Source: Limnanthes douglasii subsp. nivea (Eukaryota > Streptophyta > Magnoliopsida > Brassicales > Limnanthaceae). From it: 64,000 nt of DNA. The position numbers and the translations under genes are program-made. The stretch covers positions 88,190,334-88,254,333 of the forward strand of contig JAUPFV010000004.1 in assembly GCA_036936605.1 (NCBI GenBank), given 5' to 3'. Position 1 is the stretch's first letter. Each line of letters starts with the position of its first letter. This document shows, one piece after another, positions 35,190-47,311 of the stretch. Below the pieces are notes generated by a model. It was not told where the DNA came from. It made no database searches and was given only the letters and a program-made list of their open reading frames with translations.

Positions 35190-36860
35190 AAAAAAAAGTG
35201 GAGGTTGGCCATTAATTTCGAAATGGACGCCCTCGCAAAGAATGGTACTTGGGAGAAATGAAAACTTCCAACAAGAAAACAACCAGTCGGATGTAGATAA
35301 GTCTTCACTATCAAACATAAAGTTGATGGAACCATAGAGAAATACAAGGCTCGACTTGTGGCAAAAGGGTCTACACAAACTTACAGAATTGATTATTTTA
35401 TAACTTTTTCTCCAATGGAAAAGATAGACACAATTCAACTTTATTCTCACTTGCAGCAAAACAAGATTGGCTACTTCACCAAGTCGATGTAAATAATGCA
35501 TTCCTCAATGAATTAAGAAGTATATACAGAGACTCTACTGGAATTCTCTGTTGGGTTTGGAAAATATGAAATATGTTGGCTTTGGAAGGCGTTATATGGG
35601 CTCAAACAGCCCCCACGAGCATGTTTTGGAAGATTTACCGTGATAATGAAGTAGTACGAGTACAAAGAAAGTAACCTTAATCATATTTTGTTTCTGAAAA
35701 AGAGATAATATGATCACTTGCTTAATAATCTATGCATATGATATGATCATCACATGAAATAAAATTGAAGAAATTACAAGGCTAAAGAAGAACTTATTCT
35801 CAAAATTTGAGATGATAGATCTAGGAGGGTTAAAATACTTCTTAGGAATTAAGGTTTTACATTCAAGCATAATGATCTTTATATCTCAGAGGAGGTATAT
35901 TCTTGATTTAATTGCAGAAAATTGAATGGTCGATTGTAAACCAGTTGAGACTCTAGTGCATGTTAATCATGGGCTCATAATGGTTGAAGGTGTTGACTTG
36001 ACAGAAAAAAGTAAAATATCAACGACTAGTTGGAAAACTAATTTACTTGTCATATACTCGACTAGATATAGCCTATGTGGTTAAGGTTTTACGTTCAAGC
36101 ATAATGATCTTTATATCTCAGAGGAAGTATATTCTTGATTTACTTGCGGAAACATGAATGGTCGATTGTAAACCAGTTGAGACTCCATTGCATGTTAATC
36201 ATGGGCTCATAATGGTTAGAGGTGCTGACCTGATAGAAAAAGAAAAATATCAACGAATAGTTGGAAAACTAATTTACTTGTCATACACTCGACTAGATAT
36301 AGCCTATATGGTTAAGGTTGTAAATGAGTTTATGAACCAACCATAAACGACTAGTTGGAAAACTAATTTACTTGCCATATACTTGGAGAATGGAGTCATG
36401 TTCAAAAGAAATGGGCATATAAATATTGAAGCATACACTGATGCAGATTGGGTTGGTAACCAAAATGATTGCAGATTTACATCAGGTTACTTTACGCTAG
36501 TTGGGAGAAACTTAGTGACATGGAGAAGTAAGAAGCAGAAAGTGGTGGAAATTTTGAGTGCTAAAGTATAATTCTAGGGAATTTCTAAAGGAGTAATAGA
36601 AATATTTTGGATCAAGAAATTAATGGCTGAAATTAGATTTTCATCATATCTTCCGAGTCAACTCAGGTGTGGCAATAAAGCAACAATATGTATCTTAGAA
36701 GATCATGTTCAGTACGACAAAACTAAACATGCGGAAGTAGATCGACACTTTATAATGGAAAAAATTTAAAGATGCTACAAATAAAATTCTTTTTGTAGGA
36801 TTGGAGGATCAGCTAATAGACATCCAGACTAAAGTTGTAACAAATCGAATCTTGAACTAA
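35190..36860 (+). pseudogene. copia polyprotein C-terminus (RT, RNase H)
   Basis: The RT start reads [20 protein letters not shown] (about 35330-35390); later ALYGLKQPPRACFGRF (35590). The RNase H part reads NIEAYTDADWVGNQNDCRFT and then SGYFTLVGRNLVTWRSKKQK (36420-36540), followed by KTKHAEVDRHFIMEK (36720-36770), the usual last block of copia pol. A 232-bp tandem duplication breaks the middle (35849-36311). The rest is disrupted by stops. Confidence 0.8.
35849..36311 (+). repeat. 232-bp tandem duplication in copia pol
   Basis: Units 35849-36080 and 36081-36311 are near-identical (both begin ttaaggttttac and include ttcaagcataatgatctttat). A third, partial copy of the unit end follows at 36349-36383 (cgactagttggaaaactaat). 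It is absent from a normal copia pol, which has this stretch once. Confidence 0.85.
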
Positions 36861-36912
36861 ACTTTAAAGCAAGTTGAGTATTGGAAATATGACTATTCAG
36901 CTTGAGGCGTAG

Positions 36913-37052
36913 CGTTGAAGATTATAATTATTAATGTTGTTGGAGACCAAAATATTAATTTATTGGTAAAATATTTGAATAATATATTCTTGATGTAAGA
37001 ATAATATTCAATGAGAAAGAATATTGTGTGAGTGATTTGATTTTGTTATTAT
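36913..37052 (+). repeat. 3' LTR of the copia remnant, first part
   Basis: Starts CGTTGAAG (TG decayed to CG) after a purine-rich tract cttgaggcg. Continues after the inserted gypsy element at 47190. Confidence 0.75.
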
Positions 37053-37420
37053 TGATGAGTTCGGATCTTACAGACACAACCAACACGTTAATCCGAACTG
37101 GGGTAATTCGGACCATAACACGCCACTATAAATCCGAACATGACAAATGTAAATAATTTTTGACTAAGTTATTTTCTAATCTACTTAAAAACTAATTGGT
37201 CTTTGAATTCGACCCGGGTTCACAACCCGACCCGGTAAGCTCATGGGTCAATAATTAAGGTATAAATACCCCAACAACTCTTATTAATGAGGGTGATCAG
37301 AATTTAATACTAGCATGCAGCTTAATTATCTCACAACTCCTCACACTAACCAATAAACATCCCAAACTTACTAAAACATTTTACAAAACCACCCTCAGCC
37401 CAAAAATAAACCAAACCAAA
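37053..37420 (+). repeat. 5' LTR of Tat element 1
   Basis: Starts TGATGAGTTCGG, ends CCAAACCA. Contains a TATA box (tataaata, 37261-37268) about 160 bp before its end, conserved in the 3' LTR (47025-47032) and in the LTR at 59394-59732. Confidence 0.9.
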
Positions 37421-37441
37421 TTGGAGACCATAGTGGGAGCA
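37421..37441 (+). other. Primer-binding site of Tat element 1
   Basis: Reads aattggagaccatagtggg, equivalent in place to aattggcgaccaaaacggg of Tat element 2. The matching tRNA was not identified. Confidence 0.6.
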
Positions 37442-37491
37442 CGATGGTGCCTGAATTTTATATTCAAAACCAGTGAGAAAAAACTGTTCGG

Positions 37492-39296
37492 ATGGATCCG
37501 AATGAGCAAAGTACTCCACCTCCTGAGGTGGAAACAGCGAAGGAAAATAAGGAATATACTGTTGAGGAGCGAGATCATCTGAGCACAGAGATAGAGGCAC
37601 TAAGGGCCATCAAACAAGCAGAGAAAGGTATCAAGCATAAATATAGAGCATCAGTCTTTCATCATACTGACAATCCTGGGGAGAATGAGCCATCGCTAAA
37701 GACTCACCTTAGTTCAAAAGTGACTCATCTGAGCTCGAAGAAGACACATCGGTCCAAGCATGTTGAAAGTTCTCGGTGAGTCCTCCAGTAGCTCTTCAAA
37801 TGAGGTTGAGCTTGAAGAATCTTTGTCATCAAGCAGTGAAGAAGGGAGATCGAGAAAAATGATAAAACTGAGTAAACAACAGTCAAGAAAGAGGGACATG
37901 CATGGTAGGCTTAAAAGGCATCTGGGCAAAGGATCGTCCCATATGCATACTGATCCGTTGTTGATAGATCATTTTGCTTTTCAGTCCACACCATGTATTT
38001 TTGCAACTTCTAATGAAGATACAATCTTTAGTCACAATAAAGAGGCAGTCACCTTTTTCTAAAAAAATACTGTCCGGACACCTTCCCCAAAATAACTCAA
38101 AAAATGGAAAGTAGTAAGATGGAAGTCGGGATTCAAACAACCATCTGGAGCAATTCAAGAAATTCATGATGAATTTTGATGACGATGATAAACTCTTATG
38201 CAGAGCCTTCTCCCAAAATGTTACGGGAAGTGCTCTTAAATGGTATAATATCTTACCTCAGAGGTGTATTAGAAACTTTGATACACTTTTGGGTTGCCTT
38301 TCGGATGCAATTCATTGGAGTAAAGAATTGAAGGGTAATGGGGACACCATTATCCATTGTGCCCAAGAACCAAACAAATCTTTGAAAGACTACATAAGTT
38401 CAATTTGTGAATACATATAACGAATTAGCCGATTTCTTTGAGAAGGTGGCAATTGCTTCTCTAAGAAAAGGGTTGAATCCTGGGAACTTAGCTGATTCTG
38501 TAACCCGGAAGAAAGCCATGACTTGGGGTGGCTTGTTAAATCAAGTGGGAAAGTAGATTAATGTGGAGGAAACAAAGAAAACCAGGGTGCACCTCAAGTG
38601 AGGTCCACCATAACGGCTCGCCCAACAGCTAACCAGTCCGATTATAAGGCTAAGGAGACCAGACAAGGATCTAACCGGTCTAAGAAAACTCAATCCAACT
38701 AGAACCAGTCTCAGTTCCAATAATCAAGGGCCAAGAGGGGTCCTTGGATTTAGCCTCAGTGTTTTGCAGAGTTAAAGGAAAATGTAGCCAGAATGTATGT
38801 CAAAACTAAGAATAAAGTTTATTTTCGAAAGCCGATAGTATTGCAGTCCCCCAAAGAAAACCGAAACACTTGTTTTTGCCAATATCACAATGATATAGGC
38901 CATAACACTCAAGACTGCATAACATCGAGACAAGAAGTTCAAAATCTTATTGAGAGGGGTAAACTGGGAGTATATGTTAAAAGACAAAATGGAACTGGAC
39001 CTGACAATGCTCCTCAGACATGTCCTACAAAAAATCCTAGATTATCTGCTCAAGAACGGGAAATCGTCATCCTGGAGAGGTTCGATGTGGACTCTGAATA
39101 TTTGGATCCAGATCCAACTAGGAATAAGGTGGGTGTGATAACAGAACAAACCAAGACAGTATCTGGACTGCTCAGCTTCTTTGAGTCATTAACTATCTTT
39201 GGAGGGGAGACTGTAACTGCACCTACCCCTTCATCAAGGAAGAGGCTTGTCCACACTTTGGCTACTCAATTGGAAGGGGGAATGTCTTCCTACTAA
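37492..39296 (+). pseudogene. gag of Tat element 1
   Basis: ATG at 37492 opens a hydrophilic, acidic start (MDPNEQSTPPPEVETAKENK). The gag core is at 38150-38420: MMNFDDDDKLLCRAFSQNVT and GSALKWYNILPQR. A zinc-binding block CFCQYHNDIGHNTQDC follows at 38870-38917, then the gag-protease linker ERFDVDSEYLDPDPTRNKVG (39078-39137). Several frameshifts and stops break it (for example TGA at 37777-37779 and TAA near 38418). Confidence 0.85.
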
Positions 39297-39299
39297 TTG

Positions 39300-39800
39300 C
39301 AATCCCCTTTTCCGTTCATAGTCTTTGATGAGGATGATATGAGGAATATTTTTGGACCCCATGAGGATGCGGTGGTTATATGAGCATCTATTAGGGGGAA
39401 CGATATACGCTGAATTTTGATCGATACAGGAAGTTCGACAAACATAATGTTCTTAAGCTCTTACAAACAGATGAGGAATCCGGCTGTTATTCAACGTTCA
39501 AACAAAACTATTGTGGGTTTTACAAGTAGTATCGCGGATGCAATTGGGTAGTTTGAAGAAGAAGTGTTGTTGGGCAAATGGCCATTTAAAAAGATGGTGA
39601 GGGTGCTATTTGTTGTGGTAGATTTCCCCACATCATACAACGCAATTTTTTGGGAGGTCTTGGCTTTCCAGAATGCATGTTGTGCCCTCAATAATCCATC
39701 AATGTTTAAATTATGCGGTTCGGGGACAGGTAGGAGTTGTCCGAAGTAATCAAAAGATAGCTAGAGAGTGCTATGCAGCAACTCTTGCTCCTAAGACATT
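39300..39800 (+). pseudogene. Aspartic protease of Tat element 1
   Basis: Active-site block RRILIDTGSSTNIMFL at about 39412-39455 keeps the catalytic Asp in DTGSS. It is followed by the family block LLGKWPFKKMVRVLFVVVDF at 39567-39626. Stops are present at 39382 and 39550. Confidence 0.8.
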
Positions 39801-40129
39801 GGGGGCAGTTCGAATTAATGAAGATTAACAGTTACTAGAGCCATCAGCTGAGAAAAGTGAGATTGATGACTCCAGAGAGGCTCCCAGTGTCATAATACCC
39901 ATTAAAGAAGTTGAAACTCACTCCCTTGTAGAGGGTAGGAATGTTAAAATTGGTTCAAAGATGGCACCAGAGTAAAAAAATAAATTGTAGTCTTTTTTGC
40001 TAAAAAATCAACATGTGTTTGCTTGGTGCAATAGTGATGTAACCGGGGTACCATCAAGTGTTATTTCACACAAGTTGTCCATCTGGAGTGATGTTGCACC
40101 TGTCGTATAGAAAAGAAGAGCTTTTTCTA

Positions 40130-40804
40130 AGGAAAAAGCAGATGTGATAGTTCAAGAGGTTGATCGACTGACCAAAATGGGGGCACATTAAAGAATCCTA
40201 ATATCCTCGATGGACTGCCAATCCGGTGTTAGTCAAGAAAAATAATGGGAAATGGCGTATGTGTATTTCTTTTACTGACCTTCACAGAGCTTGCCCAAAG
40301 GATCTTTTTTTTGTCCCTCGGATAGATCAGTTGGTAGCCTCTACATCGCGAAACAAGTCGGTGTCCTACATGGATGCCTTTTCGGGGTATAATCAGATAC
40401 AAGTGGATCCGAAGGATCAAGATCACACAACTTTTATTATTGATAAAGGTATCCATTGCTACAAGGTAATGCCCTTCGGGTTAAAGAATGTTAGGGCAAC
40501 TTATCAGAGGTTGGTAAACAAAACATTTACTAATCAAATAGGCGGAAATATGGAGGTGTACATAGATGACATTATGTTTAAAAGCCCCGAGGAGGATTTT
40601 CACATAAGAGATCTTCAAGAAACGGTTGTTAATTTAGCCGCTGTGAATTTGAAATTGAATCGAGAGAAGTGTGTGTTTCTAGGCTACATAATAAGTGATA
40701 AAAATATCCAGGCTGATCAGGATCAGCTTAATTCATTATTAGAAATTGATCCTCTTGAAATATTAAAGAAGTTCAAAGGCTCACCGGAAGGTTGGCTGCC
40801 TTAA
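40130..40804 (+). pseudogene. Reverse transcriptase of Tat element 1
   Basis: VKKNNGKWRMCISFTDLHRA, then YMDAFSGYNQIQVDPKDQDH, HCYKVMPFGLKNVRATYQRL and the catalytic box YIDDI (40559-40573) in place of the common YVDDM. The core is open for 190 codons, then shifts frame at the thumb. Confidence 0.9.
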
Positions 40805-41335
40805 ATAGGGTTATTTTAAGGTCTAGGGACAAGTGTGCTCTGTTTTTTCAAACATTAAAAAATACTAAAGACTTCAATTGTTCCCCACAGTGCAACCATG
40901 CCTTTGTTGAGATAAAGAAACATGTATCCTCACCAAAGACTCTTTTCAATCCCCCTTCAAGGAGAAAATCTTTATGTATAACTGGTTGTATCAGAATGTG
41001 CTATAAGTGCTGTCTTGGTAAGAGAAGCGGACAATTATCCTCATCCGGTGTACTACATCAGTAAGAGTTTGTCGGATGTTGAAAGAAGATATTTAAAGTT
41101 GGAAATGTTGGCACTAGCCTTAGTGATTGCAGCAAGAAAGATGAGGCCGTATTTACAATCTCATTATATTGTTGTCCGGATGTCTTTACCATTGAAGAAT
41201 GTTCTTCAAAAGACAGATATATTAAGCAGAATGACAAAGTGGTCAGTAGAATTGGGCGATTATGACATTGGTTTTGCCCCCTCCCCCAAACAGAAATTAA
41301 AGCTGAATAAGTGGCTGCTTTATTGGTGTGAATAA
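40805..41335 (+). pseudogene. First RNase H of Tat element 1
   Basis: YPHPVYYISKSLSDVERRYL and LEMLALALVIAARKMRPYLQ (41036-41155), followed by LSRMTKWSVELGDYDIGFAP (41218-41280). This is the usual gypsy RNase H block. Frameshifts separate it from RT. Confidence 0.85.
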
Positions 41336-41389
41336 GAGCTATAAACAAACTCCAGAAGATAAATTCATGAAATAATTGGTGGTCCGAAC

Positions 41390-41785
41390 TGATGGTGGAT
41401 CAAGCAGATGGGCTATGGAGCTGGAATTTGCGTACCCTCTCTATATGGTGATAAAATGTATCAAACTATATGCTTTGGATCCAGGTCCTCTAACAATGAG
41501 TTCGAATATGAAGCAATTATAGTTGGTCTTAAATTAGCTCTCCTATATGGAGCTAAAATGGTTCGGTTAATGAGTGACTCTCAATTACTCATCCACCATG
41601 CTCAAGGTCAGTCCAAGGCCAAACAAGAACAATTGGTTAAGTATTTACTCATTTTGAAAGAAGTGGCAGCATGCTTCAAAAATGTTTGCAATGAACATAT
41701 TCCCAGGTCGGAGAATACACTAGCAGACTCTCTAGCAACTATAACATACTCTGAGTCCTACCCTTGGATTCACAGACAAGAATGA
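41390..41785 (+). pseudogene. Second, archaeal-type RNase H of Tat element 1
   Basis: Reads GAGICVPSLYGDKMYQTICF, FEYEAIIVGLKLALLYGAKM, VRLMSDSQLLIHHAQGQSKA and HIPRSENTLADSLATI. The Glu in EYEA, the Asp in SDSQL and the late Asp in LADSLA correspond to catalytic positions. A first catalytic Asp should lie near 41390 (a DGGSSR-like block, with a stop just after it). This extra domain places the element in the Tat lineage. Confidence 0.85.
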
Positions 41786-42059
41786 CCGTCCATACAGCTC
41801 GGTCAGAACAACAAAGATGGGGAAAATATGAGTATACATGTGATCCAACCTAAGGAATGGAGATATACCCTCATTCAATATATTTCTGATAGGACATTTC
41901 CTTCAGATAAAGTCGTAACAAAAGGATTAAATATAAGGCACGTGGTTTTTTGATGATAAGGGGAATTCTCTAAAATAATCTTTCAGTTGACCTCTTCTAC
42001 GTTGTTTGGGGTTTGAAGAATCCCAAATTGTTTTGTCCGAACTGCATGATGGGGAAGGG

Positions 42060-43077
42060 TCAGCACACTGTGGGTACAGGGCACTAACCTTTAGAGTCTT
42101 ATTAGATGGATACCATTGGCCAACCATAATAAAGAAATAATGAAGAAATATGATCCATACAAAAGGTATGGAAATGAAATTCATGTGCCAACAGTACCTA
42201 TGAAGTCTATTTCTTAGCCAATACCTTTTGCTAGATGGGATGGATTTAGTTGGACCTTTAACCATGGCATCCGTGGGATGCAGAAATATTATTGTCGTTA
42301 TTGACTATTTCTCAAAATGGATAGAAGCAGCTCCCTTGGTAGGACCATGTCGAAGGCTGTCATTAAATTTATCATATCCAATATATGCTGCAGATTTGGA
42401 GTCTCTTAAAAGATTAATAGAGCGAATGGGCCACAGTTTGATAATAAAGACATGGAATATTTTTGTGCTTCTAGAGGCATTCAACATTATTTTCCTTCTC
42501 CTTTCTATCTGCAAGCAAATGACCAAGTTGAAATTGCAAACAAAACCTTCTTTTCTGGATTAAAAAAGAATTTAGAAGGGGTTGTGGGGAAATAGCCAAG
42601 CTATTTACAAAAAGTATTGTGGACCTACCAAACTACTCCTCGGGCTGCTACACAAGAATCTCATGTTGCCTCAGTGTATGAGATGGATGCAATTACCCCC
42701 ACAGAGGCTACTTTACCATCATAAAGAGTCTATAACTATTCAGAACAGGCTAATAAGACAGCAATTCGGAATCAGTTGGACTTAGTAGAAGAAAGAAGGG
42801 TTAAAGCACACTTAAGAACAACACACTATCAAGGTTTTATGAGGAGCAGATTTGCCTCCAAGGTCAAAAGAAGAGATTTTAAACTGGGGGATAAGGTATT
42901 AAGGAAAGTCTTCTGACATACCAAGGAGAAGGATTTCGGTAAATTGGCTCCAAACTAGGAAGGGCCTTCTGAAGTATGTGATAAGATCAAAACTGGGACA
43001 TATAGGCTTCAAGACAAAGAAGGGAGAGCTTTGAAGTACCCATGAAAGGTTGATCATATCAGGTTATATTTAGAATA
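42060..43077 (+). pseudogene. Integrase of Tat element 1
   Basis: The core reads MDLVGPLTMASVGCRNIIVV then IDYFSKWIEAAPL (first Asp), ANGPQFDNKDMEYFCASRGI (second Asp) and YLQANDQVEIANKTFFSGLK (catalytic Glu). The C-terminal part reads RVKAHLRTTHYQGFMRSRFA, KRRDFKLGDKVLRKVF and DKIKTGTYRLQDKEGRALKY. At least four stops or frame changes are present. Confidence 0.85.
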
Positions 43078-43440
43078 AAGTTTTTATGTAAATATTTACT
43101 TGTTAAATATCAATGTAAATATTAGGGGGCATACTCTTTCCTACCCTGGTGGCGCGGGGAGGTTTTAGTGAGGTGTCCGGTTTTTTCTTCAATAATACAT
43201 AATTCTTTCTTCAAAACAATGGTGTGATTTTACTTCAATTCAATTTAAGTATAAATCACTTATTCAATACCCCAGATTTCTAGTAGGTTGGATAAACTTG
43301 GTGGTTGGTCATGACTATTACATACATGTCATTGGAAATATTAAACACTCTCAATTCAATACTTTTGAAATTCTAGGGGCTACTTAAACATTAGCCATGA
43401 AAGATTTAAAGTAAATATTAAAAAAAGGAAATTGGATAAA

Positions 43441-46364
43441 TTAAATATGTTCGGAGTTAAACCGAACAGTAGTACAAAATGTGCCTTGGCCATCCAAGGA
43501 CTTTGATTGTTCAAACAATTGAGAAAAATACATGATAAAAACCTTAGGGCTTGTTCCCTTGAGATGTTTCTTCACAACCATCTTTTTTGGGAATTTTGAG
43601 TTGAGCACTAGAATTATCACCCATACCTTCTTCATGATCAGTGGAATCAACTCCACTAGCATAGTTGTGCTTGTCGCCATCAGCCAAGGTATGGGATGGG
43701 ATGTCCTCGTACTCCACATACTTCCATAAGGGACCAAGGGTTCTGTTAGGGAAGGTCTCATGGAACAACTGCACCATGTCAGATTTGATCCCATCATCTG
43801 TCTTTCTAAGGAGTCTACTACTCCATTAACATATTCTTCAACACCTACTTTGATGGCTTACTCTTGCTGACACTCCAGGGCCTCCTTTTCCTTGGTCATC
43901 TCCGAAATCGTGCCTTCCAACTTAGTCTTCTCGTTGGTTAGGTTTTGGATAACACCAGCCTTAGTCTTCAACTGCTCCGTCAAAGTTGTGCGGCTTTGTG
44001 AGGAAGTAGTCTCCAAGCCAGAGTACTTAGTTTGGAGCTCAGTATTGGCTGCTTCCGATACGGTTAGCTTGGTTTCCAAATCCTCATTTTCCATCCTCAA
44101 CACCTCTAGGATTTGCTGAGCACTTAGAAGAATGTCTAACAGAGATTGTTTGTCAGAAGTGAGAGAGTTAATGATATTGGTTTGACTCTTTACCTACCTC
44201 TCCAGATTGAGTACTTGCCGGATATAACCTAGGAGAACATGACTTAAGGAATCTTGTTCTCCGGATATGGAAAAACGATTTCCCATTGTAGGTCACCATA
44301 TTGGAGGAACTGGAGGGACGATAAGGACCTGCAAAATCATTTGTATCAAAGTCATTAAAGTATAGACTGACGTCTTGAAGGGTAGAAAGGTCCACTTCGT
44401 CATTTTCTCCACCAACAATCCGTCCAGACTGGAGGTCTGTTGGGATTTCTTCTTGCAGAGTAGGGTCAACAGGAGCTGGTGGTGGGTTTCCAAGGGGGCG
44501 AAGGATTATCGTTTCCCCTAGAGTAACCTTCTTCTTGTTGGTAGCTTTTTCATCACTGCTGGCCTTGCGCTTTCTGTCCTTTTTAGGAGGCCTTGGTGGG
44601 TTCTTTGACCTTCCAGCTTCCCTCACAGTCTCGACCTCTACCGCCTTAAGCAAGGCCACATCCGTAGCTGTTTGGGCCAGGTCTGTTGTAGCCTTCCTCT
44701 TATTGTTCTTCATTTTACTAGGGGCTTTAGCCCTGGAAGGCAAGTACAGCTTGACGTCTTTGGCTTCTGTCCTTTTCAAAATCATCTCAGCAGGAGGAGG
44801 GGTGGTTAGCTCTTCCCATGAAAGGTCTCTTCTGCCTGTGGTGTTGCACATGTGAGACCTCACAAAATTGCCCGGCTTGAAGTAATTGTGGAAGACATTC
44901 CCCTAGTTTTTCGAAGCTCATGCATTGAGCTTTGCACAAGTCTTTTGCCCTTCTTCCAAGTGGCTGGTGAAATCTTTCGGCAGAACTGAGGAGAGATTAT
45001 AATTAATCATAATAAGAAAATTTGTAGTTTAAGAAGTAAAAATGAAAAAAAAAAAGAAACTTACCAATGCTTTTTCATCTGCTGGTCAGCAAGTTATGGT
45101 TTATGTTGGCCTTTATCTTCCGACCATTCTCACATGTCCCACTAACAAAAAGGAACAGTTTCCTCCAAGGTTTTTCGGACTCTAGCAGGTTGTCCACTAC
45201 CCTGAAATCATTCCCCATGTTGTAGTGGTAAAAGGGAATTTGATGGTTCTTGCACAGACTTGCTATAGCAGCAAACTGCTCCATTGGACATGGATCTTTG
45301 ACAGTTTAGACGCCATGATATAAGCTAGGATTGTATATCGGGCATTGGGGCTTAGCTGAATGGGATAAAGTTTGACCAGATGAAAGTAATTGACGATCTC
45401 TGGGTCTAAAGGGAATTGAAGTCCCCAGTTCAGCACTTCGGCGTATACTACCACCTCGTTCGGTTTACGGTCCATATGGGTCTTTGGAGTGATTGGTATC
45501 ATCACTTTTACAGACTCCGGAATCCCCCACTTGGTCAAGATTTGACCTAACTCGACAGTATGGGTGTAGACATAGTTGATATTTTGCAAAGCCAACAAAT
45601 ACTTGACGCTAACATGTTTAAAACAAGGACCTACTTTACCCTCTAGACTCTACAGAAGAGAGTCCGGATGAGTCATGCAAACTTTAACTTTACTTTTACC
45701 TTTTTATTCTGAGGAAGCATTCCCTGTCTAACCTGACACCTCGATCTCAAAAGGGGCCGCTTCAATATTTTCCTCCATATTCTCTTCCATCACTATAGAA
45801 TGTTTTTCAGTTGTCTTTGAAGAAGGTTGTTATGTTTCCTTCATCGGAGGCTGTTCGGGTGGTTGTGCACTTGTTGCCTCTGAGGGCCTGATATCTAGTA
45901 GAGGTTGAGATACAAAGGGCTTGGCCTGTGGAGCAACTTTAGACACCTCCGATCCGGAGGGTTTTGAAGATGATGGTGTGGACTGGGTTTTTGTTTGGCG
46001 GGTCATCGGGCGAGGAGTTATCCTTTCTGGTAACCTTTCTGTATCGGAGCCCATCGCTACAAACGGTGAGGGTTTTCTGATGCTTGAAACAGCTTTTTCC
46101 TTGGAAACAGGGTGTTGATATTCTTGTACGGAAGAAGCAGAAGGGAGGGGTGAGAAGTTTGGTATGAATGGAATTTTTCTCGGTCTAGGGTTTCTTGAGG
46201 AAGATGACCCCTGATCGGCATACTTGTTTGGCGGATTGCTTTTCTCGCCTGGAGAAACGGGGAGACTGGCGGCAATACTGCTTTTTTTTCTAATTTCCTT
46301 GCTCTATCTAAATCAGATAAGTTCAACCAACCTTGTTAACTAAGGCGTTTCTGGCTGTGAACAT
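43441..46364 (-). pseudogene. Antisense ORF of Tat element 1
   Basis: The minus-strand gene starts at ATG 46364 (MFTARNA, same start as the copy at 60167). The N-terminal half is Ser/Pro/Thr-rich. The conserved domain (WGIPESVKVMIPITPKTHMD, LNWGLQFPLDPEIVNYFHLV) lies at 45598-45263, and YHYNMGNDFRVVDNLLESEK follows at 45215-45156. An intron runs from about 45065 (gtaagtttc) to 44985 (acag/ctcag). Then comes a hydrophilic part and a coiled coil (44103-43858: ENEDLETKLTVSEAANTELQ). Stops and frameshifts are present. Its function is unknown; it could act in chromatin, packaging or regulation. Confidence 0.75.
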
Positions 46365-46442
46365 ATATCTCTCAAGAACGGTTTGAAGATGAAGATGATT
46401 TTCTCTCTAAGAAAGTTTTGAGTGTGGAAGACAATGGAATAG

Positions 46443-46630
46443 TATATATATATATAACAATAAAAAACAACAATTACCAAAGAGATGTTGAACATGGTTT
46501 TTTGCAATGATAAAAGGCTGCGCAACGTGTGAAAAATCAAAACTTAGATAACTTTCTAGACCTAGTAGGTGCGACGATCTACAAAAAATAACACGTGGGA
46601 GGTCAAACCAGATGTTGACACGTGTCCCAC
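46443..46630 (-). promoter_or_regulatory. Antisense promoter of Tat element 1 (TATA, G-boxes)
   Basis: Upstream of the antisense ATG at 46364 lies a TATA run (complement of 46443-46455), 79 bp away. Farther up are two CACGTG boxes (46592-46597 and 46619-46624, the latter inside ACACGTGTCCCACG). The equivalent region at 59884-60069 has the same CACGTG context and a TATA box, which supports a promoter separate from the LTR. Confidence 0.55.
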
Positions 46631-46815
46631 GACTTATAAAAAAATCTTATAATTCTGGAAAGAAAAATCAGTCCTGATATAATTTGAACTGAGTCGTTTG
46701 TGAAAAAAACCTTTTCATTTCGGATGACGTAAGCAGATCGGACGAAATTGATGTTGACTTTGTAAAAAATTTAATCCTTCCAAAGATACTTTGCAAGGCC
46801 TAAAAAAGGGGTTTC

Positions 46816-47189
46816 TGATGAGTTCAAAACTTACAGACACAGCCAACCTGTTAATCCGAACAGGGGTAATTTGTACCATATCACACTACTATAAATCCGA
46901 ACAGGACAAACGTAAATAACTTTTGACTAAACTATTTGTTAATCTACTTAAAAACTAATGAGTATTTAAATTTGACCCGGTTTCACAACCCGATCCGCTA
47001 AGCCCATGAGGTCAATAATTAAGGTATAAATACCCCAACCACTCTCATTAATAAGGGTGATCATAATTTAATACTAGCAGACTGCTTAATTATCTCACTA
47101 CTCCTCACACAAAACACAAAACACAAAACACCCGAAACTTACTAAAACATTTTACAAAACTATCCTCAGCCCAAAAATAAACCAAATCA
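46816..47189 (+). repeat. 3' LTR of Tat element 1
   Basis: Starts TGATGAGTTCAAAAC directly after the polypurine tract (46802-46810, aaaaaaggg) and ends AAATCA. It diverges noticeably from the 5' LTR and has an extra acaaaacacaaaacac run. Confidence 0.9.
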
Positions 47190-47311
47190 ATTATAGAAAA
47201 AATATTATATTCTCATTAAAACAAAATAATATACTAATATAAATATAGGAGATGTATAAGAGAGCATAGCAACAAAAGATAAATAATAATGTCTTTTTAT
47301 CTTTCTAATAC
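47190..47311 (+). repeat. 3' LTR of the copia remnant, second part
   Basis: Begins with the repeated ATTAT and carries aatatactaatataaatata and gagagcatagcaac, matching 34750-34800. Ends CTAATA (CA decayed to TA). Confidence 0.8.

Larger units (their letters stand above)
37053..47189 (+). mobile_element. Tat-type Ty3/gypsy element with antisense ORF
   Basis: LTRs 37053-37420 and 46816-47189 are flanked by a perfect 5-bp duplication ATTAT (37048-37052 and 47190-47194). Primer site attggagaccatagtggg follows the 5' LTR and the polypurine tract taaaaaagggg precedes the 3' LTR. Internal order: gag, protease, RT, RNase H, a second archaeal-type RNase H, integrase, then a large ORF on the minus strand. 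The double RNase H is diagnostic for the Tat lineage, and antisense ORFs are known in its Retand-like members (established knowledge). Stops and LTR divergence show it is old and inactive. Confidence 0.92.
34552..47311 (+). mobile_element. Ty1/copia remnant split by a gypsy insertion
   Basis: The 5' LTR is 34552-34836; the 3' LTR is 36913-37052 continued at 47190-47311, interrupted by the gypsy element at 37053-47189. After the 5' LTR comes aggtatcaaagtc, a decayed initiator-Met-tRNA primer site. The interior holds only the RT-RNase H end of the polyprotein; gag, protease and integrase are deleted. The 5-bp flanks TAAGT and CGAGT match at three positions, and the two differences fit CG-to-TA decay. 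The RNase H end block is typical of copia, with many stops. Confidence 0.8.

Noticed and set aside
44535..44855. Plus-strand hydrophobic open frame at 44.5-44.9 kb
   Set aside because: It is the complement of the lysine-rich part of the antisense ORF of Tat element 1; the hydrophobicity is a by-product.
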